This document shows positions 1-12,141 of a DNA stretch of 64,000 nt, piece after piece. Origin of the DNA: Datura wrightii. Lineage: Eukaryota > Streptophyta > Magnoliopsida > Solanales > Solanaceae. How positions within the stretch are numbered: position 1 is the stretch's first letter; every line of letters begins with the position of its first letter. The notes under the pieces are model-generated. The model made no database searches. It saw only the letters and a program-made list of their open reading frames with translations, and was not told the DNA's origin. The position numbers were made by a program, and so were the translations under genes. Location: positions 144,341,501-144,405,500 of the forward strand of contig JASDFA010000018.1 in NCBI GenBank assembly GCA_035772735.1, written 5' to 3'.

Positions 1-1
1 C

Positions 2-1580
2 TGGCTATGGCAGAAAGTTAATTCTGAGGATGACAGGGGATTCCAGCGTTTCCTGGACAATGTTCAATACAAGTGTAGTGGCATACTGCGATACGAACGT
101 GTCTTTGGAGAAGGTTATGTGAGCACGGGAGGAATTAGTAAGCCCTCTCTAGTCTTGATTACTGAGAGTCCAACTTCATGCAGTCCAGCTCCATCTCTTG
201 TCTGCTTGCAAGTTCTCTTCTTTAACTTTAATTAGCTGTTCCGGTCATTTATATCACTTTATTCTGTGCTTTATCTAGTCTTCTCTGATTAGGTATTTAA
301 TCTTGAGCAGATACTACAAAAGAATTTGTCTCCATGTTGGATCTTCAACCTGGCCAAAAAGTCCTTGATGTTGGCTGTGGAATAGGTGGAGGTGACTTTT
401 ACATGGCTGAGAATTATGATGTTCATGTTGTTGCCATTGACCTCTCGATTAACATGATATCTTTTGCTCTTGAGCGTGCAATTGGTCTCAAATGTGCCGT
501 TGAATTTGAGGTTGCTGATTGTACAAAGAAAACGTATCCTGATGGCACCTTTGATGTTATATACAGTCGGGACACTATTCTTCACATCCAAGTAATTTCT
601 GTTCTTGCTACATGAATCTTCAAATCTCTACTTCATCTCCTTTTAAATCACTTGCCATATTTATTTTTAAGATGAAGGTGAGAATATCCTAGTGCATGCT
701 TTTATCACCACCAAGGCCTTCCTCATTCCTAAATTTTGTAACTTTGTGAAGAAAGTCAGTCATCCCATCTCTTTTTTGTTGATCAATTTGTATTTTTCAC
801 TAATTTACCTTTAAGAACAATTTAAGTATCTCTGATGCATGAAGAACCTCATCTCTTTTTCACACATTACACCAACCTGCGTTACTTGTCTGTTTATAGT
901 AAAATGATTGTGTACTTTCACTCTTTCAGGACAAACCTGCGTTATTCAAATCTTTCCACAGGTGGCTGAAACCAGGAGGCAAAGTCCTCATAAGTGATTA
1001 CTGCAAAAGTCCAGGACCAGCATCGGAAGAGTTTTCAGGGTATATTAAGCAAAGGGGTTATGACTTACATGATGTTGCAGCATATGGCCAGGTATTCGGT
1101 CATTTAAAAAGGCATATCCTTTTCTTTTTTCTGCTTCATTTTTGCTGTATGACTGTGCTTATGCCATTTTCCGTCTATGTAGATGCTTAGAGATGCGGGT
1201 TTTGATGAAGTTATTGCAGAGGATCGAACTAAACAGGTGTGTTTCTGCAGATCTTGTTTTCTATATAAATGAACGCAAGCTTAGATATGGAGACAAACCT
1301 AAAAAGTTTTTACTTTATTGCAGTTCATTAATGTTCTCCAAAAAGAGTTGAATACTGTGGAAAAGGAAAGAGATTCATTTATCCAGGAATTCTCAGAAGT
1401 GAGTGTTTTGTGGTCATTTTGTAATTTTCCTTTTTGTGGTTTCAAGGAGTACTTCTCACTTTTTTTTCTGACATTATTTAACAGCAAGACTACAATGAAA
1501 TAGTTGGAGGTTGGAAGGCCAAGCTATTGAGGAGTTCATCTGGTGAGCAAAGGTGGGGTTTGTTCATTGCTAAGAAGTAA
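2..1580 (+). CDS. PEAMT: Phosphoethanolamine N-methyltransferase, C-terminal part (six exons)
   Basis: Plant phosphoethanolamine N-methyltransferase makes the three SAM-dependent methylations from phosphoethanolamine to phosphocholine in the cytosol, feeding phosphatidylcholine and choline synthesis. The exons I read are 2-137 (5' end outside the window), 311-591, 930-1091, 1183-1236, 1324-1398 and 1485-1580. All junctions have GT/AG ends and keep one frame, giving 267 residues and a TAA at 1578-1580. The second exon carries the SAM-binding motif I (VLDVGCGIGGG) of the second methyltransferase domain, followed by YSRDTILHIQ. The last exon ends GEQRWGLFIAKK, the usual family C-terminus. The family has about 490 residues with tandem methyltransferase domains, so roughly the C-terminal half is present. 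No stop or frameshift is seen, so the gene is probably functional. The upstream-ORF control known for this family would lie outside the window. Confidence 0.95.
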
Positions 1581-1822
1581 TTGTCAAAATGCAGAATTTA
1601 TCTGGTTTTCTTTTATGTCTTAAAACCGATGTACTCATATGTTGTTCTGTTGGCCTTGTAATAATAATATTCTTACATCTTTAGGATGTATTATTAACTG
1701 TCATATTGAATCTTCAAATATAAAATCTTCTATTGCTTCTGTCATTTTAGAGAGATCTGCTCAAAGTTCAAGTTGATAACAAGCCTTATGTCTTGATGCA
1801 TATCACGTTCAGAAACTATGGA
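1581..1822 (+). other. 3' UTR and short intergenic gap of the methyltransferase gene
   Basis: T-rich sequence follows the stop codon, with AATAATAATA at about 1660-1670 as a possible weak polyadenylation signal. No coding potential is seen. The first transposon-like sequence begins only about 240 bases after the stop codon. Confidence 0.5.
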
Positions 1823-2689
1823 TGTGTTTGGTACGAAGGAAAATGTTTTGCACTTATTTTTTGATGTTTAGTTAGTAAAAAGAAAATATTGTTCTAAGAG
1901 CATTAAGGTATAATCTGAACAAATACTATAATATCGGATCTCCGTCTCGAACCAATTTGAGACCTGACTCTAACAGCGACTCGGGACACGACCCCGACTC
2001 AAGACTTGACCTCGAACCTAACCTCAACCCCGCCTCGGAACTTGATTCTCGACCTAACCCTAGTTTAACCCTTCCTTGAGACTTAACAGCTGACCCCAGC
2101 CATGACTTGGATTAGTCCTAAACTCGATTCTTAACCCTAATCATGACCCCGAACTGAGATCAGAGATCCAATGCCTATTCAGGACCCGACATTAACCTTG
2201 AGTAAAGGTCGGGGTTGAGATCAAGTCTCAATTCAGGAGTTAAGTAGTTGGGTTTCAAGTTGAGGTCGAGAGTCAGAAGTCAGGAGTAGGGTCTCAAGTC
2301 AGAAGTCGGATCTTGGGTTAAAGTCAGGATCTAGAGTCGGGTATCAGGAACTGAGTATCAAGTTGAGGCTAGGTTTAGGTTCAATAGTTGGGTCTTGAGT
2401 TGAGGTCTAGGTCGAGAATTAGATCCCAAATTGGGTTCGAGGTTGGGGGTACAAACCATAGATTACGACTTTAATCAAAATGCATACATTCATCTGTCAA
2501 GTCCAAGGCCCGGATTCAGGACCTGACTCTCGCTTAGACCTTAATTTGAAACTCATCTCTTGACACTGACCCAAGACATAAATCCTGTACCTGACTTTTG
2601 ACCTTGGACCTGACCCCAAACATAAATATCAACCCCGACCTCGGACCTGACTCTTGAATCGGAACTTGACTCTCGATCTTGCCCCTGAA
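1823..2689. repeat. Degenerate GACCC/GGGTC repeat block, copy 1, left part
   Basis: The block starts with a terminal motif, TGTGTTTGGTA, whose inverted counterpart TACCAAACACA lies at 33870-33880. The outer 22 bases match at 19 positions. Inside are irregular repeats of words such as GACCCGACTC. The sense changes in blocks: C-rich reading at about 1935-2200, G-rich reading (GGTCGGGGTTGAG style) at about 2205-2460, and C-rich again from 2515. This gives a fold-back structure. There are no open reading frames. It continues at 33209 after the G1 insertion. It could be a fold-back or Mutator-like non-autonomous element; the superfamily is not proven and I found no convincing target duplication. 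Confidence 0.6.
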
Positions 2690-3581
2690 TGTCATGACTT
2701 GAGTCTACACCCTAGACGTGACACGGTGCTTAGACCCACGAATGGCTCTAAGCTAACCATGGCTTAGCATTATTCTATTATGACTGAATTATTGTAAAAG
2801 AATCTTAAGCGGAAACTGTTTATACACAATAACCAAAACACTTTTAAAAGCAAAGAATGTTTGATAAGATACTAAAATTTCAGTTAAACACTGAAACTCG
2901 AGCTGAAACTAACATATTCTGTCTGAAAGCCTTCTAAAAGAAAACCAATGAGTTGTTGGAATAAACCCCCAACTAACTCTAACGTCTGAAATACTGAAAA
3001 TGACAATAATTGAAAATGAAGACTCCGGTTCTCAGAAGATGAGGACTCACCAATAGAACTCTATTGCAATAAGTCTGAAGGAGAAATTAACCCCGCTGCT
3101 GAACCTGAGAGCCTGAGCCTATATCATAAAATGATATAGCACAAGAAGTATGTGGTCAGTACTTTGAATGTACTGAGTATATGAAATAAGCAACTGATAT
3201 ACATATAGAACATATTGATAGTCTGAAAAGCTGTGCTAAAATGCATAACTGAACTAAAGTACCATGACCTTTACTAAAATACATAAATATCAATGTGAAG
3301 TAGTAGTCTGACAATACATAATATAGTACAATAAAAACTGATTTAAGGGTCATGTACATGTACTAAAAACTGAGTCTGTAACTGTGACTGAGACTGTAGT
3401 TGTACTGAATGATGGGAGAGTCTATTAATTGACATATAACCATGTGAGCTAAACGCGAGGTTCAATGTATACACCCCATTGATATGACCCAAAATACCTT
3501 GCCAGGGTATAAAGTCATGGTTGATGTGATCACTAAAACTAATGCTCATTGGGGCTGATGACCTATGGTGGCACGTAGGCC

Positions 3582-3775
3582 TGGGCATCGAGTCAAGCCC
3601 GAAGCGAGCCTAACCGAGATGGATATATACTGAGCCGAGCCGAGCTCGAGTGGAGCCTTACTGAGCTTTAAACAGTACTGAGCCGAACCGAACCGATTCG
3701 AGCTCAATCGAGCTTTTCTACATTTTGATCGATCCCGAGCCGAGCTGAGCCGAGCCGAGCCGAGATTTGTGATCG
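3582..3775. repeat. Left sub-terminal repeats of the hAT element
   Basis: Many copies of CGAGCCGAGC-like words in both orientations lie just inside the left inverted repeat. Sub-terminal repeats of this kind bind transposase in hAT elements; that role is inferred here. Confidence 0.75.
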
Positions 3776-4410
3776 TGATTCGTGAACATGATTTTAAACA
3801 AGTTACCACAGACTTTTACATTACTAAGTCAAGAACATATAATTTTGATTGTAATATAAGAAATAAGAATGAATATGTTAAAAATATAATTTAACAAAGT
3901 CTATGATCGTCATTAAACAAGCTATCATAAATAAATTTTTTATAATTAAGTCGAATGTGATAATTTTAGTTGTAATAAATTATTAAACATAGTATTTATG
4001 TTAAATTAAGAATATGATTTAAGGAAGTGTATTAACGTGAATTCGAGATTAAACAAGCTAGTAAAAAAATTACATTATTAAATCAAGAACAAGATAATTT
4101 TAACTATGATTAAGTTGTAACCTAAGAATGAATATGTTAAAATAATACTCATGTTAAATTAATTTATTAAGAAATATTACAAGTCTAATTTAGAAACTAA
4201 GGCTGAATGATGCTAAATTTAATATAATTTGTGAATAAAAAAATTAATGATAAGATCGAACAATTTAAACAAGACAATATGGTATTAAATTTCTAAGTCG
4301 CACATCATGTTTGTGGGACTAATTAAAATACAATTAAATTTAGCATCCAAGAAGTAAAACAACAACAATTTTAATTTTTAAGCATCTAAATATAGTTAGA
4401 ATCATCTTCA

Positions 4411-6330
4411 CTAGAAATAAAATCTATGTCGAACTCTTGCTGAAGCATCTAGCCAATCTTTCAAAACCACATACATTTCTATTGTAGTTGCGGTCATCGA
4501 GTGTCTTGTATCTCGTAGTACTCTTCGACCTACAGCAAAAGCTGATTCCAATGCTACAGTAGACATCGAAGGAGTTAACAAATCTCGAGCCATAGTAGAC
4601 AAAATTGGATATGAGTTTTGCCAATTTTTTCACCAGATCAAAATATCAAAGTTGTTTTCATCATACACTTGTTCAGTGGTTAAAAATGAATTTGATTCTG
4701 TATTCATTGTCATATCACTTGCAGCAGCTGCAACAGCTCGTTTTTTTATTAATGATTTATGCTAAAGGATCATTTGTCATGAAATAACTTGATGATACAC
4801 TTGAAGTAGAAGATGAGTTATAGTTATATTGTTGCACATACACGTTAAAGATTTCACGTAATTTTTATAAAATATTTTTGTTATGTGTTATTTCTTGTTG
4901 CATCATAAAATCTTTAAAAATATCAAAAAATGTATCAACAATAAGATACTTTTTAGTTGGATCAATCATAATAGCTATGAAAATAAAAGTGGGACACTTT
5001 CCCAATACTTTTTAAATTTATCTTCCATTTGTGGAATAAAATTTATAAAAATATCACAATTACGTTTTTCATTAAATTATCGATAAACATACCACGTATA
5101 TGTCATAAATAAATTTATAGTAGGATAATAACTGCCAGAAAATATTTTTGTTGCTTTATCAAAAGGTTGGAGCAACTCCATTAAAGATTCAATTATTTTC
5201 CAATCATTTGGTAAAACTTTGAATATTTTGCCGCACATATTGATTATACCATTCAACAATTATATTTCTATATTCACATAATACACATAAAAGCTCATAA
5301 GTTGTATTCCATCTAGTAGGACAATCTAATGGAAAATTTCTATTAACGAATATTTGCCGTCTTACATATATTTTTAAATTGTCTTCTTTATTTCGATTAC
5401 CAACAATTAATAATACAATATTTCTAACTTTTATAAGATTTGCATTATAAGATTTTAAATCATCTTGCACACAAAGATTTAAAATATGACATGCACGTCT
5501 AACATGGAAAAATTACTCAACTGACTTTTAAGCTTTTCAGTTGCAACATTGTTATTGGTTGCATTATCAAAAGTAACAGAAAGAATTTTATTAGTAATAC
5601 CATATTCTACGCAAGTACTAATAATGGAATGGGAAATATTAATACCAGAGTGTTTATCATCCAAAACTTTAAATGATAAAATTCTTTTTTGCATTATGTC
5701 CAGTTACACATATAAAATCCAAACCAGATTTGGATTCCCATAAATCAGAAGTTAATGAAATCTTACCCTTAAACTTATTAGATAAATAATCAACTAAATT
5801 ATTTTTTTATTTCAAAAACATCTTGTCACATTCATGTTTTATTGTTCTTCTAGAAAATTTTCTATAACCAGGTTGTAGAGCACAAGTAATAAGATTCTCA
5901 CAATCATTGTCATCACATATTGAAAAAGCCTGCTCACTTTTGATAATATATTTTGCTAGTTCAGTTTTTATTAGTTCTTTATCATATGTCCAATTTTTAT
6001 CTTCTTTAGAGGACCTTGATGATTTACTTACACGTTGTTCTTGTGGACTATTAAATCTTCATCAAATTCATGTTTGTTGATTAAATGTCTTCTGAGTGTA
6101 GTAGAACCACCGCTAGATTTTTGTGTCGTAAATGTCTTTATACAATGATTATATTTAGTCCTACCATTTTCGAGAATTGAAAAATTTAGCCATATTCTAC
6201 TTCTTTTTCTAGATGATGAAATGTTACTAGGACTTGGAGAAACTATAGAATATTGAGATTCAAGTGTATCTACTTCATTTTTATTAATATTAAAATCGGT
6301 CGGAATTGAAAAATCATCAATATTTTCCAT
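4411..6330 (-). pseudogene. hAT transposase (BED finger, RNase H-like, dimerisation domain), broken
   Basis: The ATG is at 6330. The first 100 codons hold a BED-type zinc finger ending TTLRRHLINKH, but its first zinc-binding Cys reads Tyr (TKYNHCIKTF). Downstream, in several frames, are hAT signatures: SLTSDLWESKSG near 5740, DCPTRWNTTYELL near 5300 and the C-terminal dimerisation segment (ESAFAVGRRVL, LKDWL) near 4450-4560. Frames change repeatedly and stops are frequent, so no protein can be made. The order and motifs match Ac-like plant transposases of the RICESLEEPER/ZBED type. Confidence 0.88.
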
Positions 6331-7904
6331 TTTAAATAGTATAGTTAATAAAATAAGTAAATAAATAACAGAAATACACCAACACTATACGAATTCACAA
6401 AATCACAATGTAAGAAAAATAAATAACTAACAAATAGTTGAGAAATGATACCGAGTACCCAGCGTGTAGTGCAATTAAATTCCTCAAGAGTCAAGCCTTC
6501 AACTCCAATCTCCAACTATTCGTTTCTTCAAAATTTAGAAAATATAAATAATATGTACTAAATTAAATAAAGAAACTATTCTATATACTGCGAGAATTGA
6601 GATTTGGGAGTAATGTGTTCGAGAAGAGAATGCTGAAAAATAATTGAGTGTGATGAAAAATGAGAACAAAGAATGTGCATTTATAATAGAGGAAAAATAA
6701 GATTAGATAAGTATTATGAATGAAAGTAAATCTGTTTGTTAAATTTGTTAAGCTAAAATTAAGTAAATTTGACTTTTTCCAATGGTAAACTTCAAAGTTC
6801 AAATCATTGAGGATTTTTTCCAACGGTAAACTTCAAAGTTCAAATTATTGTAGCACTACGGAGGTTCTTATAAATTTTATCTTGAAACAAAAAAATATTT
6901 TTTCTAAATTTTTATACTATATTTTTTAAATGGTGTAATTTTTTTACTAAATAATATTCTATATTTTTTGAAACTTTATTATGTAATTACAAATTGTTTG
7001 TACCATATTAATATTTTAAAATTTTAAATCACAATTTTAGTTATATCAATGACTTATATATTGAAGTGTTCATGATTTGGTAAAAGATCCATTTACATCG
7101 ATTAAATAAATCGATAATTTTTTAGATTTAAATCAATAATTTGGTTTGATTTGATAACTAAATATATATTGATAATTTCTTCGATTTAAATCAATAGTAT
7201 TTGGTTGGATTTAGTATAATTAAAAATAAATCAAAGAAAAAATTAAATTAAACTAGCCAGTTATATATACAATTTTTTTATAATGATCAATATATAATAT
7301 ATTAATTCTCATGAATAATTTTAAATATTTTATATTATTTTCATTCAAAGAATGACATGAATCAAAATTAATTTAGGTAAAAAATAACTAGTAGATTTTT
7401 ATCTAGACTTTTTTATATATTTATTTTATAATTTTTTTTATCTAGTTAAAATTTATAGATCTCAAGACATTTCTCAATAATCCAAAGAAAATATACCACC
7501 ATAATAAAAGGATTTGAAAGGATTATAAGTTGTCGAATAATAATTTTTTAAAAAATTATAGGAAGAAAAATAAAGAGATGAATAACATTAGATTTTTTAA
7601 AAATTTAAAAAATTTAACCACATACGACAACAACCAAATCAATAAGTATGTATTATGTTTGATTTGACTTGATTTCAATAATTGAAAAACTTGATTTAAT
7701 TTTGATTATAACTAAAAATCGATCCAAACCGAACTATGAACACTCATACTCATATAGTTATATAGTAGACTTAAATTACATTGTGGTTAAATTCACTTTG
7801 AACAAACATTGATTATATTATATAATATTAAATTAACATAGTATTTAAAGTTAAATTTCTAATGTACTTAATAATTGAACTTAATGAAATGATATTATTT
7901 CTTA
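6331..7904. other. AT-rich non-coding interior of the hAT element
   Basis: Very AT-rich sequence (mostly over 75 percent by eye) lies between the transposase start and the right sub-terminal repeats. It includes several AATCGATAATTT/TTAAATCAATA-like repeats at 7090-7200. No coding signal is seen. Confidence 0.6.
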
Positions 7905-8098
7905 AATCGAGCCAACTGAGCCAGCTCAATCGAGCTCGAGCTTTAACCAAGCCGAACTTGATCGAGCTTTTACAAAGCCGAACCGAGCCAAAATTTAATG
8001 AAAATCGAGTCGAGCCGAGATTTTTTTAAAAATGAGTCCAGTCGAGCTGAGCTAAATATATGCGAGCCGAGCCAAGCTCCGAGTCGGCTCAGCTCTTT
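7905..8098. repeat. Right sub-terminal repeats of the hAT element
   Basis: GAGCCGAGC-type words are clustered just inside the right inverted repeat and mirror those at the left end. More CpG sites appear decayed here than on the left. Confidence 0.7.
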
Positions 8099-8661
8099 GC
8101 CCATGCCTACTGGCACGTAGTTCTGGGTCCTGGTTGGCTGAACCCTTGTAACATCCTAAAAGTTTCTAAGATCATACCCAAGGGTTGAATAAGAGAAAAC
8201 AGAAAAAATTGTACCAGAGTCACAGAACAACTCAAGGAACAAGTCGTCGTTGAAAACAATGACTCGTCGTGTGATTCGTTGTAAGCATCCAGTCAAGGCT
8301 CATTGGATGATCCAATGAGTCATCCTAAGTGGTCATTGAATAGAGTTCAGAAAGGGTTCAAATCTATTTCAGCGGCAACGGAAGGGAGCAACGACCCATT
8401 GGGGCTAGTAACGTCTCGTTGTCTGGAGTTTGGAAGCAAGGTAGATGAGAAGCAGTGGTGACAACGGAAGGAGTGACGAGTCATCATTTCATATAACGAC
8501 TCATACTATTCGGTCGTTGATTAGAGAACCACAACAATACCCGAGATACCTAGGAAACAACGGATGGTCCAACGAGTCGTCAAGTCCTACAACGACTTGT
8601 TGGATGGGTCATTGTAGCTAGTAGTTAGATTTTTCATGCAAATTCCCGAGGATAGTATCGC

Positions 8662-8689
8662 ATTGCGTTTTTCTCGCGAAAAACGCAAT
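8662..8689 (-). other. Perfect 11-bp stem with a self-complementary loop, in the retroelement leader
   Basis: The arms ATTGCGTTTTT (8662-8672) and AAAAACGCAAT (8679-8689) are exact complements around the six-base loop CTCGCG. The stem lies about 35 bases downstream of the primer-binding site on the element's sense strand, where retroelement RNAs carry packaging and dimerisation structures. Confidence 0.7.
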
Positions 8690-8723
8690 TCGACATGTGA
8701 CAAATCTTGATAGGACAAAATAG

Positions 8724-8733
8724 AGAGTCGCCA
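8724..8733 (-). promoter_or_regulatory. Probable primer-binding site of the Tat/Ogre-like element
   Basis: The complement reads TGGCGACTCT, the start of the tRNA-Arg-type primer site known in Ogre/Tat elements. The bases that follow no longer match well, so decay is likely. It marks the inner edge of the LTR. Confidence 0.55.
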
Positions 8734-8739
8734 CCTAAC

Positions 8740-11688
8740 GAATTAAGGTGCGTTAGGGCACCATTCTAAACTAATTTAGAAATAGCCCTATTTATTAATC
8801 TACGCAATCAGAAATCGGGTAAGTGTTCAAATTACCTTGAAAGAAAGGTGTTAGGCACCTTTCGAGGTCCACAACTGTGAATCCTTTTCGGATTCATTAT
8901 TTATGTGGGGGATTGACTAAGTGATTAAAAATGGTTAATTATTATTAAATCTAAGAATAACTAAGTGCTAAAATAATAGACATGCGAACTTATCAAAACG
9001 AGAAGATAATATTCCAAATTTAATTACACAAGATAATTAAATCAACTATTTTATTACAACATAAATAAAGCCAACATAAGTTAAGTCATTTACCAAAGTA
9101 ATATGAAACTATGTGACAAAATAATAATTATGTTATTTCCTAATTAAACATATAATATAAAATTTAAGTGATAAACAACTTCGACACGCAAACTCATTTA
9201 CTAAACATAAAAAAGATAAATATTTTATTCAAAAGGAGGAAGTAAGTTACATATAATTTAAGCTATTTTAAAGTGATACTAGGTGCTAAGGTAATATCAA
9301 CATATTTATTAAAATATGCAGATAATTAAAAAGATGAGCACATTATTAATTAAAATAGCAAAATTATTCAAACAAGCAAGGAGAGAGAAATTGGAAAAGA
9401 TAAAAATAAAACATCATAAGAGATATTTTTATTTACTAACTCACAACATATAAATCTTAACTACCCCAAATAAAATAAAGAAGGACAAGAAAAGCTATAA
9501 TTTATAAATACTTTTATAACAATTTAAATGTTTCAGATATTAGATAAACTTAAAAAGAGTTTTAAAAAAATATAAAAAATATATTTTACTTTATAGGGAT
9601 GACAACATGATATTATGAATCATCACCTTTAAGCTTAGCAATAAGTTAATTTGAGATCGGTTTTAAGTTGAAAATATAATAATGATAATAATAGTAATAA
9701 TAATATATTTTCTAAAAAAAGATTTGAACTTTAAATATAATCACATAATACATTGACACATAAATACACATAAATCCTTTAAAAATCTGGGTTGATATTA
9801 CTTTCGAGGGACGGGTAGGCTTAATTTAAAAAGTTGCAAAATTAGACCTTGTAATTTCTTTTATTTTTCCAATAATTATATGTTAAGGGATAGTATTTAT
9901 ATAATTAATAAATTAAAATAAAAAGGTGCCCAGTTTAAGTAGAGAAGGAAAAAATATGGACAATGATTTTGATAAAAAAATAAATTTAAAAAACGCAAGC
10001 TTATAGAAAATTATAAAAATTTAAACAATTAGCACATAATTTTCATACCCTTTTAACATCTCATTTTTCACTATTGTAGCGTTCTTACAATCACTAAAAC
10101 TGATAAAAATAGATAAGTAAAAAAATAAACAAAATACGTGAAAAATATATAATAGTAAATTCTAGTTACCACAACCCCTCTCTTGTCTCGACAACTTTCA
10201 GATGCATCCCGAAATAGATTAAACAACCTGCCTTACAAGATTAAACAAGTACATGCATATATTGATAAACACAGGAGCGTATATATGTAACTAAGACAAT
10301 TATTCACAATTATTCAAAGAATGGTGCAGACAATAATTCAAACAATTGCAAATATTAAGCAGGGATTACAAATAACTGAAATTAGTAAAATAAAGGTTTC
10401 ATAGTTGGTGACTAACCAATTAAGAATTGTTTATGACTTAATACTGAAGATCGACTTTGCAAAGTGAAGAGGACTTAATTTTCAGCCAGTATGAGAAGAG
10501 AGGAAGATAATATTTTATTACTAGAGAGGGAGAGCAAGATGTTCTGATGTCTAGAGAAGGATCAGAGAAGTAACCTTGTTCGAGTTTAAAGAGAAGATAA
10601 ACGAAGTTACATTCTAAAGAACAAAGTTCTGTCTCCATGCTAAAGAGGTAGACGAATGAATATTTATAGTTAATGAAAGATTAAAGGAAAGGAAGATAAT
10701 TAGAAAATCAATTAAAGGAATTCATCTCCTTATTTAGAATAGACGAGATTAATTCCACCTCAACAATTTAAAGTTTACCAAAATAAATAAATACCAAAAC
10801 TTTTCCTAGTTATTAAAGGAAACATAATCAACTAAGGTGAAGACATGTTACCACATTACCATAGATGGTGGAATAAACCAACTATCATATAATTGAAAAT
10901 CTTATCATAATATTCAAACCAAAAACTGTCCGTATTCATACATATGCATATGAAAAGAAATATTCATAAATTAGTAAAGGATTTCCCAAGCAGAGTCAAT
11001 TAAGACAATTACATGTTAGGTTGGACAGATATCCGAAATTACCAATATCAACCTAGAGAGCTGTTGTAATTTGAATTCAAGAAGGGAAGGAAGCAAATTT
11101 GGACATTATTTCATAAATTGCCATATGCCAATGAAATCGTACAAAATAAGGACCAAATATTACTATTATCAATACATAGAGTGGAAGATAAAGATTGACT
11201 GAAGTTACTGTTACTTGACTCTACCATAAATAAATAAGTAATAAGGCTAGCAAAATCTGACGTTACCATGTTTAGCATGTAAATCAATCTTAATTCAAAT
11301 TTTAAGAAAGAATAGTTCATAAACAATATATAAAGCTATCATAATTTAACTCAAGAAGGAAAAGAAAATAATTTTTATCTAACATCACCATAAATAGCAT
11401 ACAACTTACCAAGAATGATCCAATGAATTAGTTAAGAAAAAGAGTGAGTAGGAATTAGTGAAGATTTCCATCAAATACAAATTCATTTAGCATGAATCAA
11501 TCATAATTTACCAAATAGACTTAATATTGCATCCATTACGAAATACGAAATTGTTATATTACAAATCAAATTTGAACATAGAAGGAAACAAGATCATATT
11601 CATTGTAAAAAAAGCTGTCACAAAGTCTTGGATTAATACGCATAGAATAGCTCTTTAAATTAATAAAAGCGGCTGTTAAGAATAGAGG
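8740..11688 (-). other. Left part of the Tat/Ogre-like LTR, non-coding
   Basis: AT-rich sequence with many stops in every frame. It forms the 3' half of the long LTR in its own sense. I found no gene, tRNA or further inserted element in it. Confidence 0.5.
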
Positions 11689-11702
11689 ATATATATATAT
11701 AA
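11689..11702. repeat. Short (AT)n tract at the left pararetrovirus junction
   Basis: Six or more AT dinucleotides sit exactly where the Tat/Ogre-like LTR sequence gives way to pararetroviral sequence. A longer TA-rich microsatellite marks the other junction at 19702-19829. Confidence 0.6.
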
Positions 11703-12141
11703 CTTGATTTTATACGACACTGTCAGATCTGTAATTTAAACTATGTAAGCTTGAATCAATTTGTCCAAATTGGTAAGATCTATCTCGTAATAAGAAGTTC
11801 TAAATGAAGATGGTACTGTGATCTTTTCAGATCTACACTGTAGGTAGTATCCCTAAGCAACGATGGCTGGATTGCCGAAAAGGACTTAGGACTTATAGAT
11901 GGTTATTCATAACCTTTGGATGATCTGAGTGAAGAATTTCTTGGAACAAGACTGATCTAACCTTTAAGTATAAAATGAAGCAAGAATTCATTAATTTAAC
12001 TATCAGATATGACTCTTCCGTATGTTATTAAGTTAAATACTTGAATATTTTTCTTTATGAAACCTAATAGTCTCTTCATCCAAGGACAAGAAGCATTAAA
12101 GTTATTATTATTTTTTAAACTATTTTCTTGCAGATCTTGCT
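11703..12141 (+). other. Pararetroviral leader region
   Basis: AT-rich, non-coding sequence lies between the TA tract and the polyprotein ATG. Long structured leaders are typical of the family. I could not find a convincing tRNA-Met primer site here. Confidence 0.45.

Larger units (their letters stand above)
3576..8109 (-). mobile_element. hAT-superfamily DNA transposon, decayed
   Basis: The ends are imperfect inverted repeats beginning TAGGCCTGGGCA on the left and TAGGCATGGGCA on the right (as complement). They are flanked by the 8-bp target duplication GTGGCACG (3568-3575) and CTGGCACG (8110-8117). The other G1 LTR shows the unoccupied site at about 31870-31882. At 4534 bp it is large enough for an autonomous hAT. 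The transposase remnant runs on the minus strand. The rest is AT-rich with GC-rich sub-terminal repeats. Confidence 0.92.

Noticed and set aside
8180..8620. CRISPR-like or satellite array from the recurring ACGACTCGT words
   Set aside because: Spacing and orientation are irregular, words are short and imperfect, and the context is the promoter half of a plant LTR.
11703..12141. tRNA-Met primer site in the pararetroviral leader
   Set aside because: Candidates such as TGGTACTGTGATC match too poorly to be claimed.
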